Positions 9,647-17,970 of a stretch of DNA of 64,000 bases are shown one piece after another. This DNA is from UBA1757 sp963617485 (GTDB taxonomy: Bacteria > Bacteroidota > Bacteroidia > Bacteroidales > UBA1402). Within the stretch, counting starts at the first letter, position 1; every line of letters starts with the position of its first letter. The DNA is taken from the NCBI GenBank assembly GCA_963617485.1, contig CAVEPA010000003.1:109773-173772 (forward strand), read 5' to 3'. The translations under genes were made by a program, and so were the position numbers. The notes beneath the pieces were generated by a model that was not told the DNA's origin, did no database searches, and worked only from the letters and a program-made list of their open reading frames with translations.

Positions 9647-11317
9647 TTATTTGATAATTATTTTCTTGTCTTTGCCGATGTACAGGCCCGCTTGTTGGGG
9701 TTGGGCGCTGGCGCGACCCTGAAGGTCGTACCATTGCTGCCCGGCCTCGGGCCGGTCCTGACGAATTTGCGTGGTAGCTGTCTCGAAGTCGTTGGCATCG
9801 CCGCCGGCAATATGGTCGAAGTCGGCCAGCTCGTTCTTGACAATATCCTCTACCAAAGAATTAAGGTAAACTTCCAGATAGGTGTAGCCGCTTTCGTGCT
9901 TCTTGTTGCGGTCGAGCGGATATTTGGGATTCAGACCCATGGCTTCTTCCCATTCGTCGGGCATGCCGTCCATATCGGTGTCCTTGGCTTTGGCACTGCC
10001 ATCGCCTTCGAGCGATGGCCAGGCACTCCAGTCGTCGCCGGCGGTGCTGGGCTTGAGGTCGGTAGGCGTATCGATAATGCCGCCCACCTGACTCTTGTTG
10101 CCCTTATAGGTGGCCGTCCCGTTGCGCGTTTCCTTGACAATGCGCTCGTCAATCTCGTCGCGGCGATAGGAGCAGCCGCCCGAAGCCAGCACTTTTTCAA
10201 AAGCCACCTGGGCCGTGTGTGTGGTGACCAGGCCTGCTGCCAGCGGTTGGCCCAAACGTAGGGCGGCCCTTTCGGCAGCGGTCATGGCATCGGAAATATT
10301 GTTCACAAAACCGTAGTTCCAGTTGTCTTGGCAGCAACGGCGTTCGTAAGCGTCGGTGGGTGTGGCGTAGGTGTCGCTCTTGGACGAACACCAGTTGCCG
10401 GCAACATAGTATTGTCCCCATCTGGGACGGGTGGGGTCTGCCACCGTGTCGTTGGGGCTGATGCCCATCAGCATACTGCGGCGGTTGTTGTTGGTCTTGG
10501 TGGAGGGCCCGGGTTTGTAGTAGCAGTTGATGATATTGGCGTTCATGCCTTCGGCGCCGTAAGCGCCCACTACGGCACCATAGTTGTAGATGACATTGTT
10601 GCGCAGGTCTACATTGTCCACTTTGGGCACCTGATAGTCATGGCCCAGACGGGGCGTGCGGCTGCTGTGGTGCGCCATCAGATTGTGGTGGAACGAGGCC
10701 GACGGACCGCCCCAGATACCGCCGTAGCCGTGGCCGCCCTTAACATGGTTGCTGTAGCGCAGACTCTCGGTGATGAAGCACCATTGCATGGTGAAATTGC
10801 TGCAACCGTAGAACGAGGCACATTCGTCCACGCTCCACGAGAAAGAACAATGGTCGAGGATAACGTTGCTGATGGCACGGCCGCCCACGGCATCGTCTTC
10901 CACTTCGGTGTGCAGGTCGCCCATGCGCACGCGAATAAAGCGGATGATGACGTTGTTGGACTGCACGCGCAGCGGGTAGCCCGCCAGGCAGATGCCCAAG
11001 CCGGGTGCGGTTTGGCCGGCGATGGTCAAATCACCATAGTTGATGTTCAGATAGTCGTCCAGAAAAATGGTACCGGCCACATCGAACACGATGGTACGGG
11101 CACCGGTCTTGTTCAGGTAGTAGCGCAACGAACCGACAGGTGGATTGTCTTTGTCGTCTTCGAGATTGGTGACGTGGTAGACGACACCGCCTCTGCCACC
11201 GGTGGTGTAGCGGCCGTTGCCCTCGGCCCCGGGAAAGGCAGGCAGCGTCTGCGCGCCTAGCGGCAGCTGCATAAGTAGCAGACCCGAAAGCAGAGAGAGA
11301 AACAGTTGTTTTTTCAT
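9647..11317 (-). CDS. Secreted pectate lyase, polysaccharide lyase family 1 type
   Basis: 556 residues with signal peptide MKKQLFLSLLSGLLLMQLPL. The mature start 'LPAFPGAEGNGRYTTGGRGG' is the standard N-terminus of Bacteroidetes PL1 pectate lyases. A right-handed beta-helix follows with 'NNVIIRFIRVRMGD' (about 120), 'NVILDHCSFSWSVDE' (about 150) and 'HHSSRTPRLG' (about 215). An EF-hand-like acidic motif 'DTDMDGMPDEWEE' lies near residue 450. The tail 'WYDLQGRASAQPQQAGLYIG' ending KKIIIK is a short C-terminal sorting-type domain. The enzyme should cleave de-esterified polygalacturonate by calcium-dependent beta-elimination. It is the first gene of the minus-strand operon. A TAAATTTG -7 element sits at 11377-11370, about 50 bases upstream, without a clear -33 partner. 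Confidence 0.9.
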   Translation of the reverse strand: MKKQLFLSLLSGLLLMQLPLGAQTLPAFPGAEGNGRYTTGGRGGVVYHVTNLEDDKDNPPVGSLRYYLNKTGARTIVFDVAGTIFLDDYLNINYGDLTIAGQTAPGLGICLAGYPLRVQSNNVIIRFIRVRMGDLHTEVEDDAVGGRAISNVILDHCSFSWSVDECASFYGCSNFTMQWCFITESLRYSNHVKGGHGYGGIWGGPSASFHHNLMAHHSSRTPRLGHDYQVPKVDNVDLRNNVIYNYGAVVGAYGAEGMNANIINCYYKPGPSTKTNNNRRSMLMGISPNDTVADPTRPRWGQYYVAGNWCSSKSDTYATPTDAYERRCCQDNWNYGFVNNISDAMTAAERAALRLGQPLAAGLVTTHTAQVAFEKVLASGGCSYRRDEIDERIVKETRNGTATYKGNKSQVGGIIDTPTDLKPSTAGDDWSAWPSLEGDGSAKAKDTDMDGMPDEWEEAMGLNPKYPLDRNKKHESGYTYLEVYLNSLVEDIVKNELADFDHIAGGDANDFETATTQIRQDRPEAGQQWYDLQGRASAQPQQAGLYIGKDKKIIIK

Positions 11318-11418
11318 TGTGGTTAGGAACTATTATGTCAATTGTTAAAATATCTTGGAAACGCGGAAGCAAATTTAACGCCAGTGTTTTGCATAGGGGT
11401 GGAACTTCTTTCCTAATA

Positions 11419-11466
11419 GGTGGATATTTTGACAAAAAGTGAACTTAAATCGGCAAAATATCCACC
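11419..11466. promoter_or_regulatory. Perfect 13-bp inverted repeat between divergent pectin genes
   Basis: GGTGGATATTTTG at 11419-11431 is the exact reverse complement of CAAAATATCCACC at 11454-11466, with a 22-base spacer. It sits in the 259-base gap between the start codons of the pectate lyase (11317, minus) and the beta-helix protein (11577, plus). This suggests an operator for a dimeric regulator controlling both directions. Each arm also contains GATATTTTG, one base off the -7 form TAnnTTTG. The arms could therefore be two face-to-face promoter elements instead. No regulator gene is visible in the window. Confidence 0.55.
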
Positions 11467-11576
11467 CCCTTGACAATATGGCAACCTACTTTTACGCCGT
11501 CGCGATTTGGGGTTCGCAAGACTCCGTTTTTTCGACAGTAAGTGCAACCTGTTTTTTTAATTTTAATAACAAGCTT

Positions 11577-13766
11577 ATGAAAAAAGTTACTCTTCTGCTT
11601 TGTTCCCTGATGCTGGCATTTGCCGCATCGGCAACAATCATTCCAGTGGACAGCGTACAGCATTATGCTGCCAGGTACGGTGCTGCCGCCAACGGTGATA
11701 CCCTGCTGCTTTACAGCGGTACCTACCAGAACCAGAATTTTCCCGTGGCCAAGTCTATCGTTGTTATGGCTCCCGATACCTGCGAGGTATACATGACGGG
11801 CGAAATCCGCTCTGACGGTGGTGACTTTGCCAATGCCGGCATTACCTTTATCAATGTAACCATCGGTGACGGTGCTTCTTATCTGTTTAACTTCAGCGGT
11901 TCGGGCACCATCAAGGAAATCGCCCTCAAGAACTGCGTGCTGCAGAATGTCAGCCGTTGTACCTTCTATATTGGTGCAGGTGTTACTGTTGAGCAGGTTA
12001 CACTCGATGGCTGTACGCTTACCAACCTGAACACCGGCAACTGGAACTTCTCTTGGTCGCAGGCCATTTTCAACGCCATGACCTTTAACGAATGTACCAT
12101 CTACAACAACAATGGTATGGAATCGTTCCTGAACAACCGTACTGCCAGCGAAGGCAGCCTCAAGTTCACCTTTACCAAGAACACCATGTTCACGGGTTGC
12201 CGCGACGCTAACCGTTACATCCTGCAAGCTTCCAAGAACTACACGGGCGAAGAAAGCGAAATCTACTTCACCGATAATATCATTGTGGCTCCCGATGGCA
12301 CTTCTGCCGGTAAGTTGTTTGATATCAGCGCCGGTTATTGGACGGGTGAAATCAAGAACAACCTTATTCACGGATGGGTGCTTCCTGAGCTGGGTGCTGA
12401 TTACGGTGAACTCACCGTCGAAAACAACTACGCGTTGACCGACCTTGCCATTAGCTCTACCTCAGCCATTTTTGCCGATGCCGCCCAAGGCGACTTCACC
12501 TTGTATAAAGGTGTGAGCCCCCTCGATGGCAAGGCTTCTGACGGTGGTATGCTGGGTGCTTCCAAGTGGGCCGTTTCTGCCGACAACCTCAAAACCCTTA
12601 TCACCGGTTTGGCCGCAGGCGTTGATTCTATCGCCGGTACCATCTCCGGTCCTAGCGGAAAGATTGCCGCTGGCAAGAACGTTACCCTGAAGGCCGTCAA
12701 GGGCTTCGGTTATAAGTTTGTCAAGTGGGTTGACGCTGCCGGCGCTACCCTGAGCGAAGATGCCACCTATACCTTCACGATGGATGCCGATGCTACTGTT
12801 TTGGCCGTATTCGCTCCCATCAATGTCTACAAACTCAATGTTACCTGCACGGGCGGCGGTTCTTACAGCGTATCGCAAGCCGGTAAGGGTGGTGCCTATG
12901 TTGAATACGAAGAAGGTACCGAACTGATGATTACCACCGTTGTCAACAAGGTGACCGAATTCGTGATGGCTACCGATGCCGATGGCAACACGTACTTTAC
13001 CACCGAGTTCGCTATCGTGATGAACAAGGATATCACCTTGAGCCTCGAATTTGCCCAGAAGGATTACATCTGCGGTTGGGACAACTTCCTCGACGGTGCC
13101 AACAATAGTCGTCCTGCCGATTACCTGAGCTACGGTTATCAGCTGGCTGCCGACTCTTCCAACCTGCCTTTGCTGGAAATGTACTACACCTACATCCCCG
13201 GTGCTCCTCACGGTGGCTGGTGGAACCGCGATGGCGAAGGCCTTATCTGGATACGTTGCAATGTCACCGGTGACCAAAATACCTACGACAACGACTCTGC
13301 CCAGTTCTTCAAGGATCAGGGTTACTACCTGCAGACCGCTTTCAGCACCAAGAACTACAAGACCGATGTTACCATGCTGATTTCGCTGAAGGGTTCTTAC
13401 CGCTTCTATCACGAACAGTATATCCAGTACTCTTACAACAATATGAGCTGGGAAGACGTTGATACCCTTACCGTTGGCGGTGGCTGGCAAGATTACACCA
13501 TCACCATCCCCAATTCTGCCGATCAGGATCTGTTGTATGTACGTGTATATCCTAACGTTAATGGCCCGTACAACACCAACAACTTCTTCGATACCTATGG
13601 TCTGTATTTCGACAATATCTTCTTCATGGCCGAATACGCCACTGCTTTGGAAGCTCCCAAGGCTGAACAGGAAACCGTTATCTACGACATTATGGGCCGT
13701 CGCCTGATGAACGCTGAGCGTCCTGGTCTGTATATCATCAACGGCAAGAAGGCATTGGTAAAATAA
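11577..13766 (+). CDS. Secreted beta-helix protein with InlB-type repeat and C-terminal sorting tail
   Basis: The start was placed at ATG 11577, where a clear signal peptide begins (MKKVTLLLCSLMLAFAASAT), giving 729 residues. Residues about 20-250 resemble the pectate-lyase-like beta-helix of DUF4957/DUF5123 proteins ('ANAGITFINVTIGDGASYLF', 'IALKNCVLQNVSRCTFYI'). Residues about 340-420 hold a divergent InlB B-repeat ('AGKNVTLKAVKGFGYKFVKW' and 'TFTMDADATVLAVFAP'). A second partial copy follows at about 422-490. A jelly-roll-like region (about 500-690, 'GSYRFYHEQYIQYSYNNMSW') may bind carbohydrate. The tail 'VIYDIMGRRLMNAERPGLYI' ending KKALVK matches the sorting tail of the divergent pectate lyase. 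No catalytic residues of a known lyase family can be assigned. A role in pectin binding or cleavage is inference from context. Confidence 0.75.
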   Translation: MKKVTLLLCSLMLAFAASATIIPVDSVQHYAARYGAAANGDTLLLYSGTYQNQNFPVAKSIVVMAPDTCEVYMTGEIRSDGGDFANAGITFINVTIGDGASYLFNFSGSGTIKEIALKNCVLQNVSRCTFYIGAGVTVEQVTLDGCTLTNLNTGNWNFSWSQAIFNAMTFNECTIYNNNGMESFLNNRTASEGSLKFTFTKNTMFTGCRDANRYILQASKNYTGEESEIYFTDNIIVAPDGTSAGKLFDISAGYWTGEIKNNLIHGWVLPELGADYGELTVENNYALTDLAISSTSAIFADAAQGDFTLYKGVSPLDGKASDGGMLGASKWAVSADNLKTLITGLAAGVDSIAGTISGPSGKIAAGKNVTLKAVKGFGYKFVKWVDAAGATLSEDATYTFTMDADATVLAVFAPINVYKLNVTCTGGGSYSVSQAGKGGAYVEYEEGTELMITTVVNKVTEFVMATDADGNTYFTTEFAIVMNKDITLSLEFAQKDYICGWDNFLDGANNSRPADYLSYGYQLAADSSNLPLLEMYYTYIPGAPHGGWWNRDGEGLIWIRCNVTGDQNTYDNDSAQFFKDQGYYLQTAFSTKNYKTDVTMLISLKGSYRFYHEQYIQYSYNNMSWEDVDTLTVGGGWQDYTITIPNSADQDLLYVRVYPNVNGPYNTNNFFDTYGLYFDNIFFMAEYATALEAPKAEQETVIYDIMGRRLMNAERPGLYIINGKKALVK

Positions 13767-13793
13767 GTACTGACTTATAATACCCGATAAAAG

Positions 13794-13823
13794 AGGGGGA
13801 TGGAGAAATCTGTCCTCCTTTTT
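13794..13823 (+). terminator. Weak intrinsic terminator after the beta-helix gene
   Basis: AGGGGGA (13794-13800) can pair with TCCTCCT (13813-13819) with one G-T wobble and a 12-base loop, followed by a T run to 13823. It lies 28 bases after the stop. The stem is short, so read-through into the methylesterase genes is possible. A TATTTTTG -7-like element at 13860-13867 may also start separate transcription. Confidence 0.45.
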
Positions 13824-13898
13824 CGTTAAATAGTCCACTCGCTGTTTGGCCCGCCAAGGTATTTTTGTATCGTGATAATTCAGAAAAACGATAATAGA

Positions 13899-15683
13899 AT
13901 GAGAAAATTCAACTTGATGATGCTGATGATGCTGGCAAGTCTGACGCTTGCTGCCGCATCGATGAAACCTAAAGTGCCCACCGACGGACAGAAGAACGTG
14001 TCGGTGAATGCCCAGATCGTGGTGCAAGGACCTTCGTCCATTGTTCTTGCCAAGGACAGTTGCCTGCTGAACGGCGAGCATATTTCCGTAGCTTCCGTGG
14101 CTGCCTCTATGGCTATTTTCCGCCCCGGCTTGATGGACTTCGCCGCTGAATATACGCTGGAAGTACCCGATGGCGCGTTTACGCTCAAAGACGGCACACC
14201 ACTTGACGGCTGTACGGTGCATTTTACCACCGCTTCGCCCCAGGCCAAGGTTTTCGATGCTATCGTTGCTGCCGACGGCAGTGGCGACTATACCAGCATC
14301 CGTGCCGCAGTGAAGGCTGCTCCCACCAATAGGGTAGAGCCCTGGATTATCTTTGTCAAGAACGGTGTCTACGAAGAACTGGTGCGCACTGCTTCCAACC
14401 AGACCTATATCTCGCTGGTGGGCGAAGACCCCGAAAAGACCATTCTCAAGTTCAGTATAACCTCCAATGGCGGTCACGAAAGAGACCAAGCCAACTTTAC
14501 CGAAGCCGAGGGTCGGGGTCCCGTGCTGGTGGCCAGCGCCCCCAACTTTTATCTGCATAATATCAGTGTCATCAACGCTTGGGGTTACGAGAAGCAGAAT
14601 GGCCCGCAGGCGCTGGCCTTGGGTTCCTACACCGACCGTTTCACCATGTTCAATACGCGCCTGATTAGCTATCAGGATACCTGGCAGACCGGTAGCGACG
14701 AACACCGCCATTATGCCCGCCGTTGCTATGTAGAGGGTGCTGTAGACTTCATCTATTGCTCGGGCGATGTGGTGCTCGACAGCTGTACGCTGGGCCTTAG
14801 CCGCAATGGTTCGGTTATTGTCGCTCCTTCGCACGGTGCCGGTGTCAAGTATGGCTATGTGTTCCGCGATACCAAGATAGTTTCGAGCAAGCCCGGTACG
14901 GCACGCACCAACAACTCTTACGGCCGTCCTTGGCACAATTTCCCCAGAACTTCTTTTATCAATACGACTTGGTCGAAGGATATCACCTTTAGTGCGGCCG
15001 GCTGGACCGACCACATGGGAGGCCTTCCAGTTGTGTTTGCCGAATACAATACCCGCAACTATCTGGGTCAGCCGGTAGATTTGTCCAAGCGCAATACCTA
15101 TTATTATAAAGGTGACAAATCGAATCCCGAAGGAACTTGCACAGCGCAGGCTATTCTCACCAAAGAAGAAGCCGATGCCCTTACGGTAAAAACCGTCCTG
15201 AGTGGCAGCGATGCCTGGACACCCGACCGTATGACTGTCGAACTGCCCGCTCCCGAGCTGACCTACCATGGCGCTACGCTTTCCTGGAGCAAGATTGATG
15301 CCGCCATCTGCTATCTGGTGATGAGAGATGGTGAGTTCTACAAAGTTACCACCGACACCTCTATGGATGTGGAGGGCGATGTGAATGCTTACACGGTACG
15401 CGCCGTCAACTATTACGGCACCATGGGCCAGATTTCCAAGGCCCCTTTTGTAAGCGGCATTCAGGCCGAAAAGGTCGCTGACCTGGATGCCTTGTTCGAT
15501 GGCCAGGCTTTGCGTCTTGGCCGCTTTGAGGGTGTGGCGACGGTTGAAATGTTGAGTCTTGACGGTCGTCTTCTGTCCAAACAACAGGTTTCGAGCGAAG
15601 CTGTGATGCCCGTGGCCGCCCAAGTGGCTATGGCCCGTATTACCGCCCCGCAGGGAACGCTGGTGCTTAAATGTCTTCGCTAA
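13899..15683 (+). CDS. Pectin methylesterase (carbohydrate esterase family 8), copy 1
   Basis: The start at ATG 13899 (MRKFNLMMLMMLASLTLAAA) gives a signal peptide; an in-frame GTG at 13872 is less likely. Of 594 residues, about 25-115 form an Ig-like domain of the Big_5 type ('EYTLEVPDGAFTLKDGTPLD'). About 120-430 is the CE8 beta-helix: 'VAADGSGDYTSIRAAVKAA', 'YQDTWQTG' with Asp260, 'VDFIYCSGD' with Asp283, and 'YGRPWHNFPRTSFIN'. The two aspartates fit the acid/base and nucleophile of the family. A fibronectin-like linker and a diverged C-terminal sorting-like tail follow ('VEMLSLDGRLLS'). It should remove methyl groups from homogalacturonan, making substrate for the pectate lyase. It precedes a paralogue by 10 bases. 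Confidence 0.93.
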   Translation: MRKFNLMMLMMLASLTLAAASMKPKVPTDGQKNVSVNAQIVVQGPSSIVLAKDSCLLNGEHISVASVAASMAIFRPGLMDFAAEYTLEVPDGAFTLKDGTPLDGCTVHFTTASPQAKVFDAIVAADGSGDYTSIRAAVKAAPTNRVEPWIIFVKNGVYEELVRTASNQTYISLVGEDPEKTILKFSITSNGGHERDQANFTEAEGRGPVLVASAPNFYLHNISVINAWGYEKQNGPQALALGSYTDRFTMFNTRLISYQDTWQTGSDEHRHYARRCYVEGAVDFIYCSGDVVLDSCTLGLSRNGSVIVAPSHGAGVKYGYVFRDTKIVSSKPGTARTNNSYGRPWHNFPRTSFINTTWSKDITFSAAGWTDHMGGLPVVFAEYNTRNYLGQPVDLSKRNTYYYKGDKSNPEGTCTAQAILTKEEADALTVKTVLSGSDAWTPDRMTVELPAPELTYHGATLSWSKIDAAICYLVMRDGEFYKVTTDTSMDVEGDVNAYTVRAVNYYGTMGQISKAPFVSGIQAEKVADLDALFDGQALRLGRFEGVATVEMLSLDGRLLSKQQVSSEAVMPVAAQVAMARITAPQGTLVLKCLR

Positions 15684-15693
15684 ACTTGATGAT

Positions 15694-17454
15694 ATGAAGA
15701 AATGGATTTCGGGCTTGTGCCTAAGCCTTCTTTTTCCCGTTGCTCTGATGGCCGCGCCTACGCTCACCAAGGCCGTGCCTGTAGACGGCAGCACCATCGG
15801 CATTACCGGCAGCATCGTTTTGATGTTCAATTCGAATATCCAGTTGGGCGACCAAGCCTGTACACTCAACGGTGAAACTGTCACGCCAACCGCAGTGGCC
15901 AAGGTGCTCAAGATAGAATATGCCGGTCTGAGCTACAGCACCGAATATACGCTGGAGGTGCCCAAAGGTGCCGTATTGGATAAATCGTCGGGCGAAGCCT
16001 TTGCCGGCATTACCCTGAAATACACCACTCAGGCGCGTCCCGAGGTTGAACCCAAACTCTTCGATTTTGTGGTAGACCCCAATGCCGACAAAACATCCGC
16101 TACGCTGGGCAAGACCATACAGTCGGCCTTCGATGCCATTCCCGACAAGGGCTCCAAACGCTTTTACGTCTTTATCAAGAACGGCATCTACGATGAAAGA
16201 CTCACGCTCTCGTCCAACAAGCAGAATGTGAGCTTTATCGGTGAGAGCCGCGATGGGGTGGTTATTCAGTATTTCTCCAATCCCGCAGTGGAAATCTACG
16301 GCAAGAATATCTATTTCGAAAACCTTACTTTCAAGGCCACCAATAACCCCGACTACACGCAGTACAATATCGCCATTTACGCCGAGGGCGACCAGAATAT
16401 CTACAAGAATGTCTGCTTTTTGGGGCATCAGGATACGCAACGCACCGGCGGTGACGGCGCACGCCACTATATGAAGAACTGCGAGATTCACGGTACCATC
16501 GATTTTATCTACGGTTGCGGCGATGTCTTCTACGACGAATGCTACATCTATCTGGAAAAGCGCAACAAGATGATGCTGGAATCTACCACTTGGGATACGG
16601 CTTGTGTCATTGTGGCCGGTTCTCATTATGCCGAGAAGTGGGGACATGTGTTCAGCCACTGCACCATCGACGGAGACCCCAGCAACGATTTCCGTTATAG
16701 TCTGGGCCGTCCCTGGTACAACGATGCCCGCGCCGTTTACCTGAATACGGTGATGAAAATCCGCCCCTTCGAATTCGGATGGACCAGCATGGGCGATCCT
16801 CCAGGGCTCTATGCTGAATATGGCAGTGTTGATGCCCAAGGCCAGCCCGTCGATTTGAGCAAGCGTCACAACAAATACCTTTACGATGGCAAGGAATACA
16901 CCTGCGATTTCAATCCTGTACTCACGGACGAAGAGGCTGCCAAGTACACTTTGCGCAATGTATTGGCCGGTAGCGATGCCTGGCATCCGGATGAAATCTG
17001 TGCCGCTCCGGCTGCTCCCAAGGTGGTTTTGCAAGGCGCTGAACTCAGCTGGGAAAAAGTGCCCTATACCATTTGCTATGTCATTCGCCGCGACGGCCGT
17101 TTTTTGGAAGCTGTCACCGCTACGAACTATACCTTGCCCGCCTATGGCAATTACAGTGTGGAGGCCGTCGGTGAATATGGCTTCACATCTGAAGCTACCG
17201 CCCTGCGTTATGCCGACCCTACGGCGCTTGCTCGGGTGACGGCTTGTCCGCTGCGTTGGCACGCGCAAGGTGCATCGCTTTTGATGGAGAGCGATGAAGC
17301 GGTACACGTCAGCATTTACGACCTGAGCGCTGTGTGCGTTGCCGACTTGCAGGTTCAGGGCGCGGCCAGCCTTGTGCTGCCCGCGCGTGGCCTGTACTTG
17401 ATCAAGACCGAGAGTGCCTGCGCCTCTTGGGTAGACAAACTTCGACTTCAGTAG
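15694..17454 (+). CDS. Pectin methylesterase (carbohydrate esterase family 8), copy 2
   Basis: 586 residues with signal peptide MKKWISGLCLSLLFPVALMA. The layout matches the upstream paralogue: Big_5-like domain (about 22-112, 'EYTLEVPKGAVLDKSSGE'), then CE8 beta-helix (about 120-425). Motifs are 'GHQDTQRTG' (Asp247), 'IDFIYGCGD' (Asp270), 'MMLESTTWDT' and 'LGRPWYNDARAVYLN'. The 23-residue spacing of the two aspartates is the same in both copies. A C-terminal Ig-like region and a diverged sorting-like tail ('VSIYDLSAVCVADLQV', 'ARGLYLIKTES') end the protein. The esterase core differs clearly from copy 1, so the two may prefer different methylation patterns or chain positions. That difference in specificity is inferred. 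It ends the plus-strand operon before a strong terminator. Confidence 0.93.
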   Translation: MKKWISGLCLSLLFPVALMAAPTLTKAVPVDGSTIGITGSIVLMFNSNIQLGDQACTLNGETVTPTAVAKVLKIEYAGLSYSTEYTLEVPKGAVLDKSSGEAFAGITLKYTTQARPEVEPKLFDFVVDPNADKTSATLGKTIQSAFDAIPDKGSKRFYVFIKNGIYDERLTLSSNKQNVSFIGESRDGVVIQYFSNPAVEIYGKNIYFENLTFKATNNPDYTQYNIAIYAEGDQNIYKNVCFLGHQDTQRTGGDGARHYMKNCEIHGTIDFIYGCGDVFYDECYIYLEKRNKMMLESTTWDTACVIVAGSHYAEKWGHVFSHCTIDGDPSNDFRYSLGRPWYNDARAVYLNTVMKIRPFEFGWTSMGDPPGLYAEYGSVDAQGQPVDLSKRHNKYLYDGKEYTCDFNPVLTDEEAAKYTLRNVLAGSDAWHPDEICAAPAAPKVVLQGAELSWEKVPYTICYVIRRDGRFLEAVTATNYTLPAYGNYSVEAVGEYGFTSEATALRYADPTALARVTACPLRWHAQGASLLMESDEAVHVSIYDLSAVCVADLQVQGAASLVLPARGLYLIKTESACASWVDKLRLQ

Positions 17455-17518
17455 GCCCTTTCGGAAGCCACCTCGACTTTTGAAAGGTTTCTAAGTTTAG
17501 TAATAGTTAGTTTAAAAG

Positions 17519-17555
17519 GAGAGAGGGGGAAACCTTTGCGGTTTCCCCCTCTCTC
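17519..17555. terminator. Bidirectional intrinsic terminator
   Basis: A 16-bp perfect stem (17519-17534 with 17540-17555, core AGAGGGGGAAACC) closes a five-base loop TTTGC. It lies between the end of the second methylesterase and the end of the convergent small membrane protein gene. T-rich sequence follows on the minus strand (CCTTTTAAAC) and A/T-rich sequence on the plus strand, so it probably serves both. Confidence 0.8.
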
Positions 17556-17576
17556 GCATATTCTGAAAAATAAATC

Positions 17577-17759
17577 TTAGATAAGGCGTCTGTTGATGAT
17601 GACTTCTACAATAATGCCAACGATAAACAGAATGGCTGCGATAAGCAAATGTTCGTTTTGCAGAACGTTCTTGAACTGGGCAATAGCCAAGACGGCCACA
17701 CCTGCCAGAATAAGGATGGAGCCGGTGTTTTTGGCCAAAAGGGTGAGAAATCTTTTCAT
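17577..17759 (-). CDS. Small membrane protein of unknown function
   Basis: The longer frame opens at 17828, but the likely start is ATG 17759 (MKRFLTLLAKNTGSILILAG), giving 60 residues. There are two hydrophobic stretches, about residues 13-30 and 40-56, separated by 'QFKNVLQNEHL', and a basic end 'EVIINRRLI'. It should be a two-helix inner-membrane hairpin. I do not recognise the family. It is transcribed alone, convergent to the pectin genes and divergent from rpsF, and shares the terminator at 17519-17555. Small size makes the call less certain, but the length, positive-inside pattern and own terminator support a real gene. Confidence 0.6.
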   Translation of the reverse strand: MKRFLTLLAKNTGSILILAGVAVLAIAQFKNVLQNEHLLIAAILFIVGIIVEVIINRRLI

Positions 17760-17871
17760 ATAGGGTGTTTTTTGTTGTTTGACGATGAATGATAGCCGCA
17801 AAGTTAAGCATTTAATTTTTCCTTGCAATAATTGACAACTCTTTTCTTAGGCATTTTTATGTTTGCTTTGC

Positions 17872-17902
17872 TTGCCTGTTCCGATTTATTGCACTACTTT
17901 TG
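17872..17902 (+). promoter_or_regulatory. Bacteroidetes-type promoter of the rpsF operon
   Basis: TTG at 17872-17874, a 20-base spacer and TACTTTTG at 17895-17902 fit the TTTG-N19-21-TAnnTTTG form. The start codon of rpsF is 68 bases further on, leaving a leader of about 60 bases. Confidence 0.7.
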
Positions 17903-17970
17903 CGCCGCTCTTTGGGCTATCGGCTTTCGATGGGTCCGGGGCATAGCTATTAATTTTAAAAGTTTCATTT

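Noticed and set aside
11419..11466. Inverted repeat as an invertible promoter (phase switch)
   Set aside because: Only 22 bases lie between the arms, too short to hold a promoter, and no recombinase gene is nearby in the window.
12462..15911. 1149-codon minus-strand frame across the beta-helix and methylesterase genes
   Set aside because: It crosses three genes with clear domains and start signals on the plus strand. Its own product is His/Gly/Val-rich without recognisable motifs.
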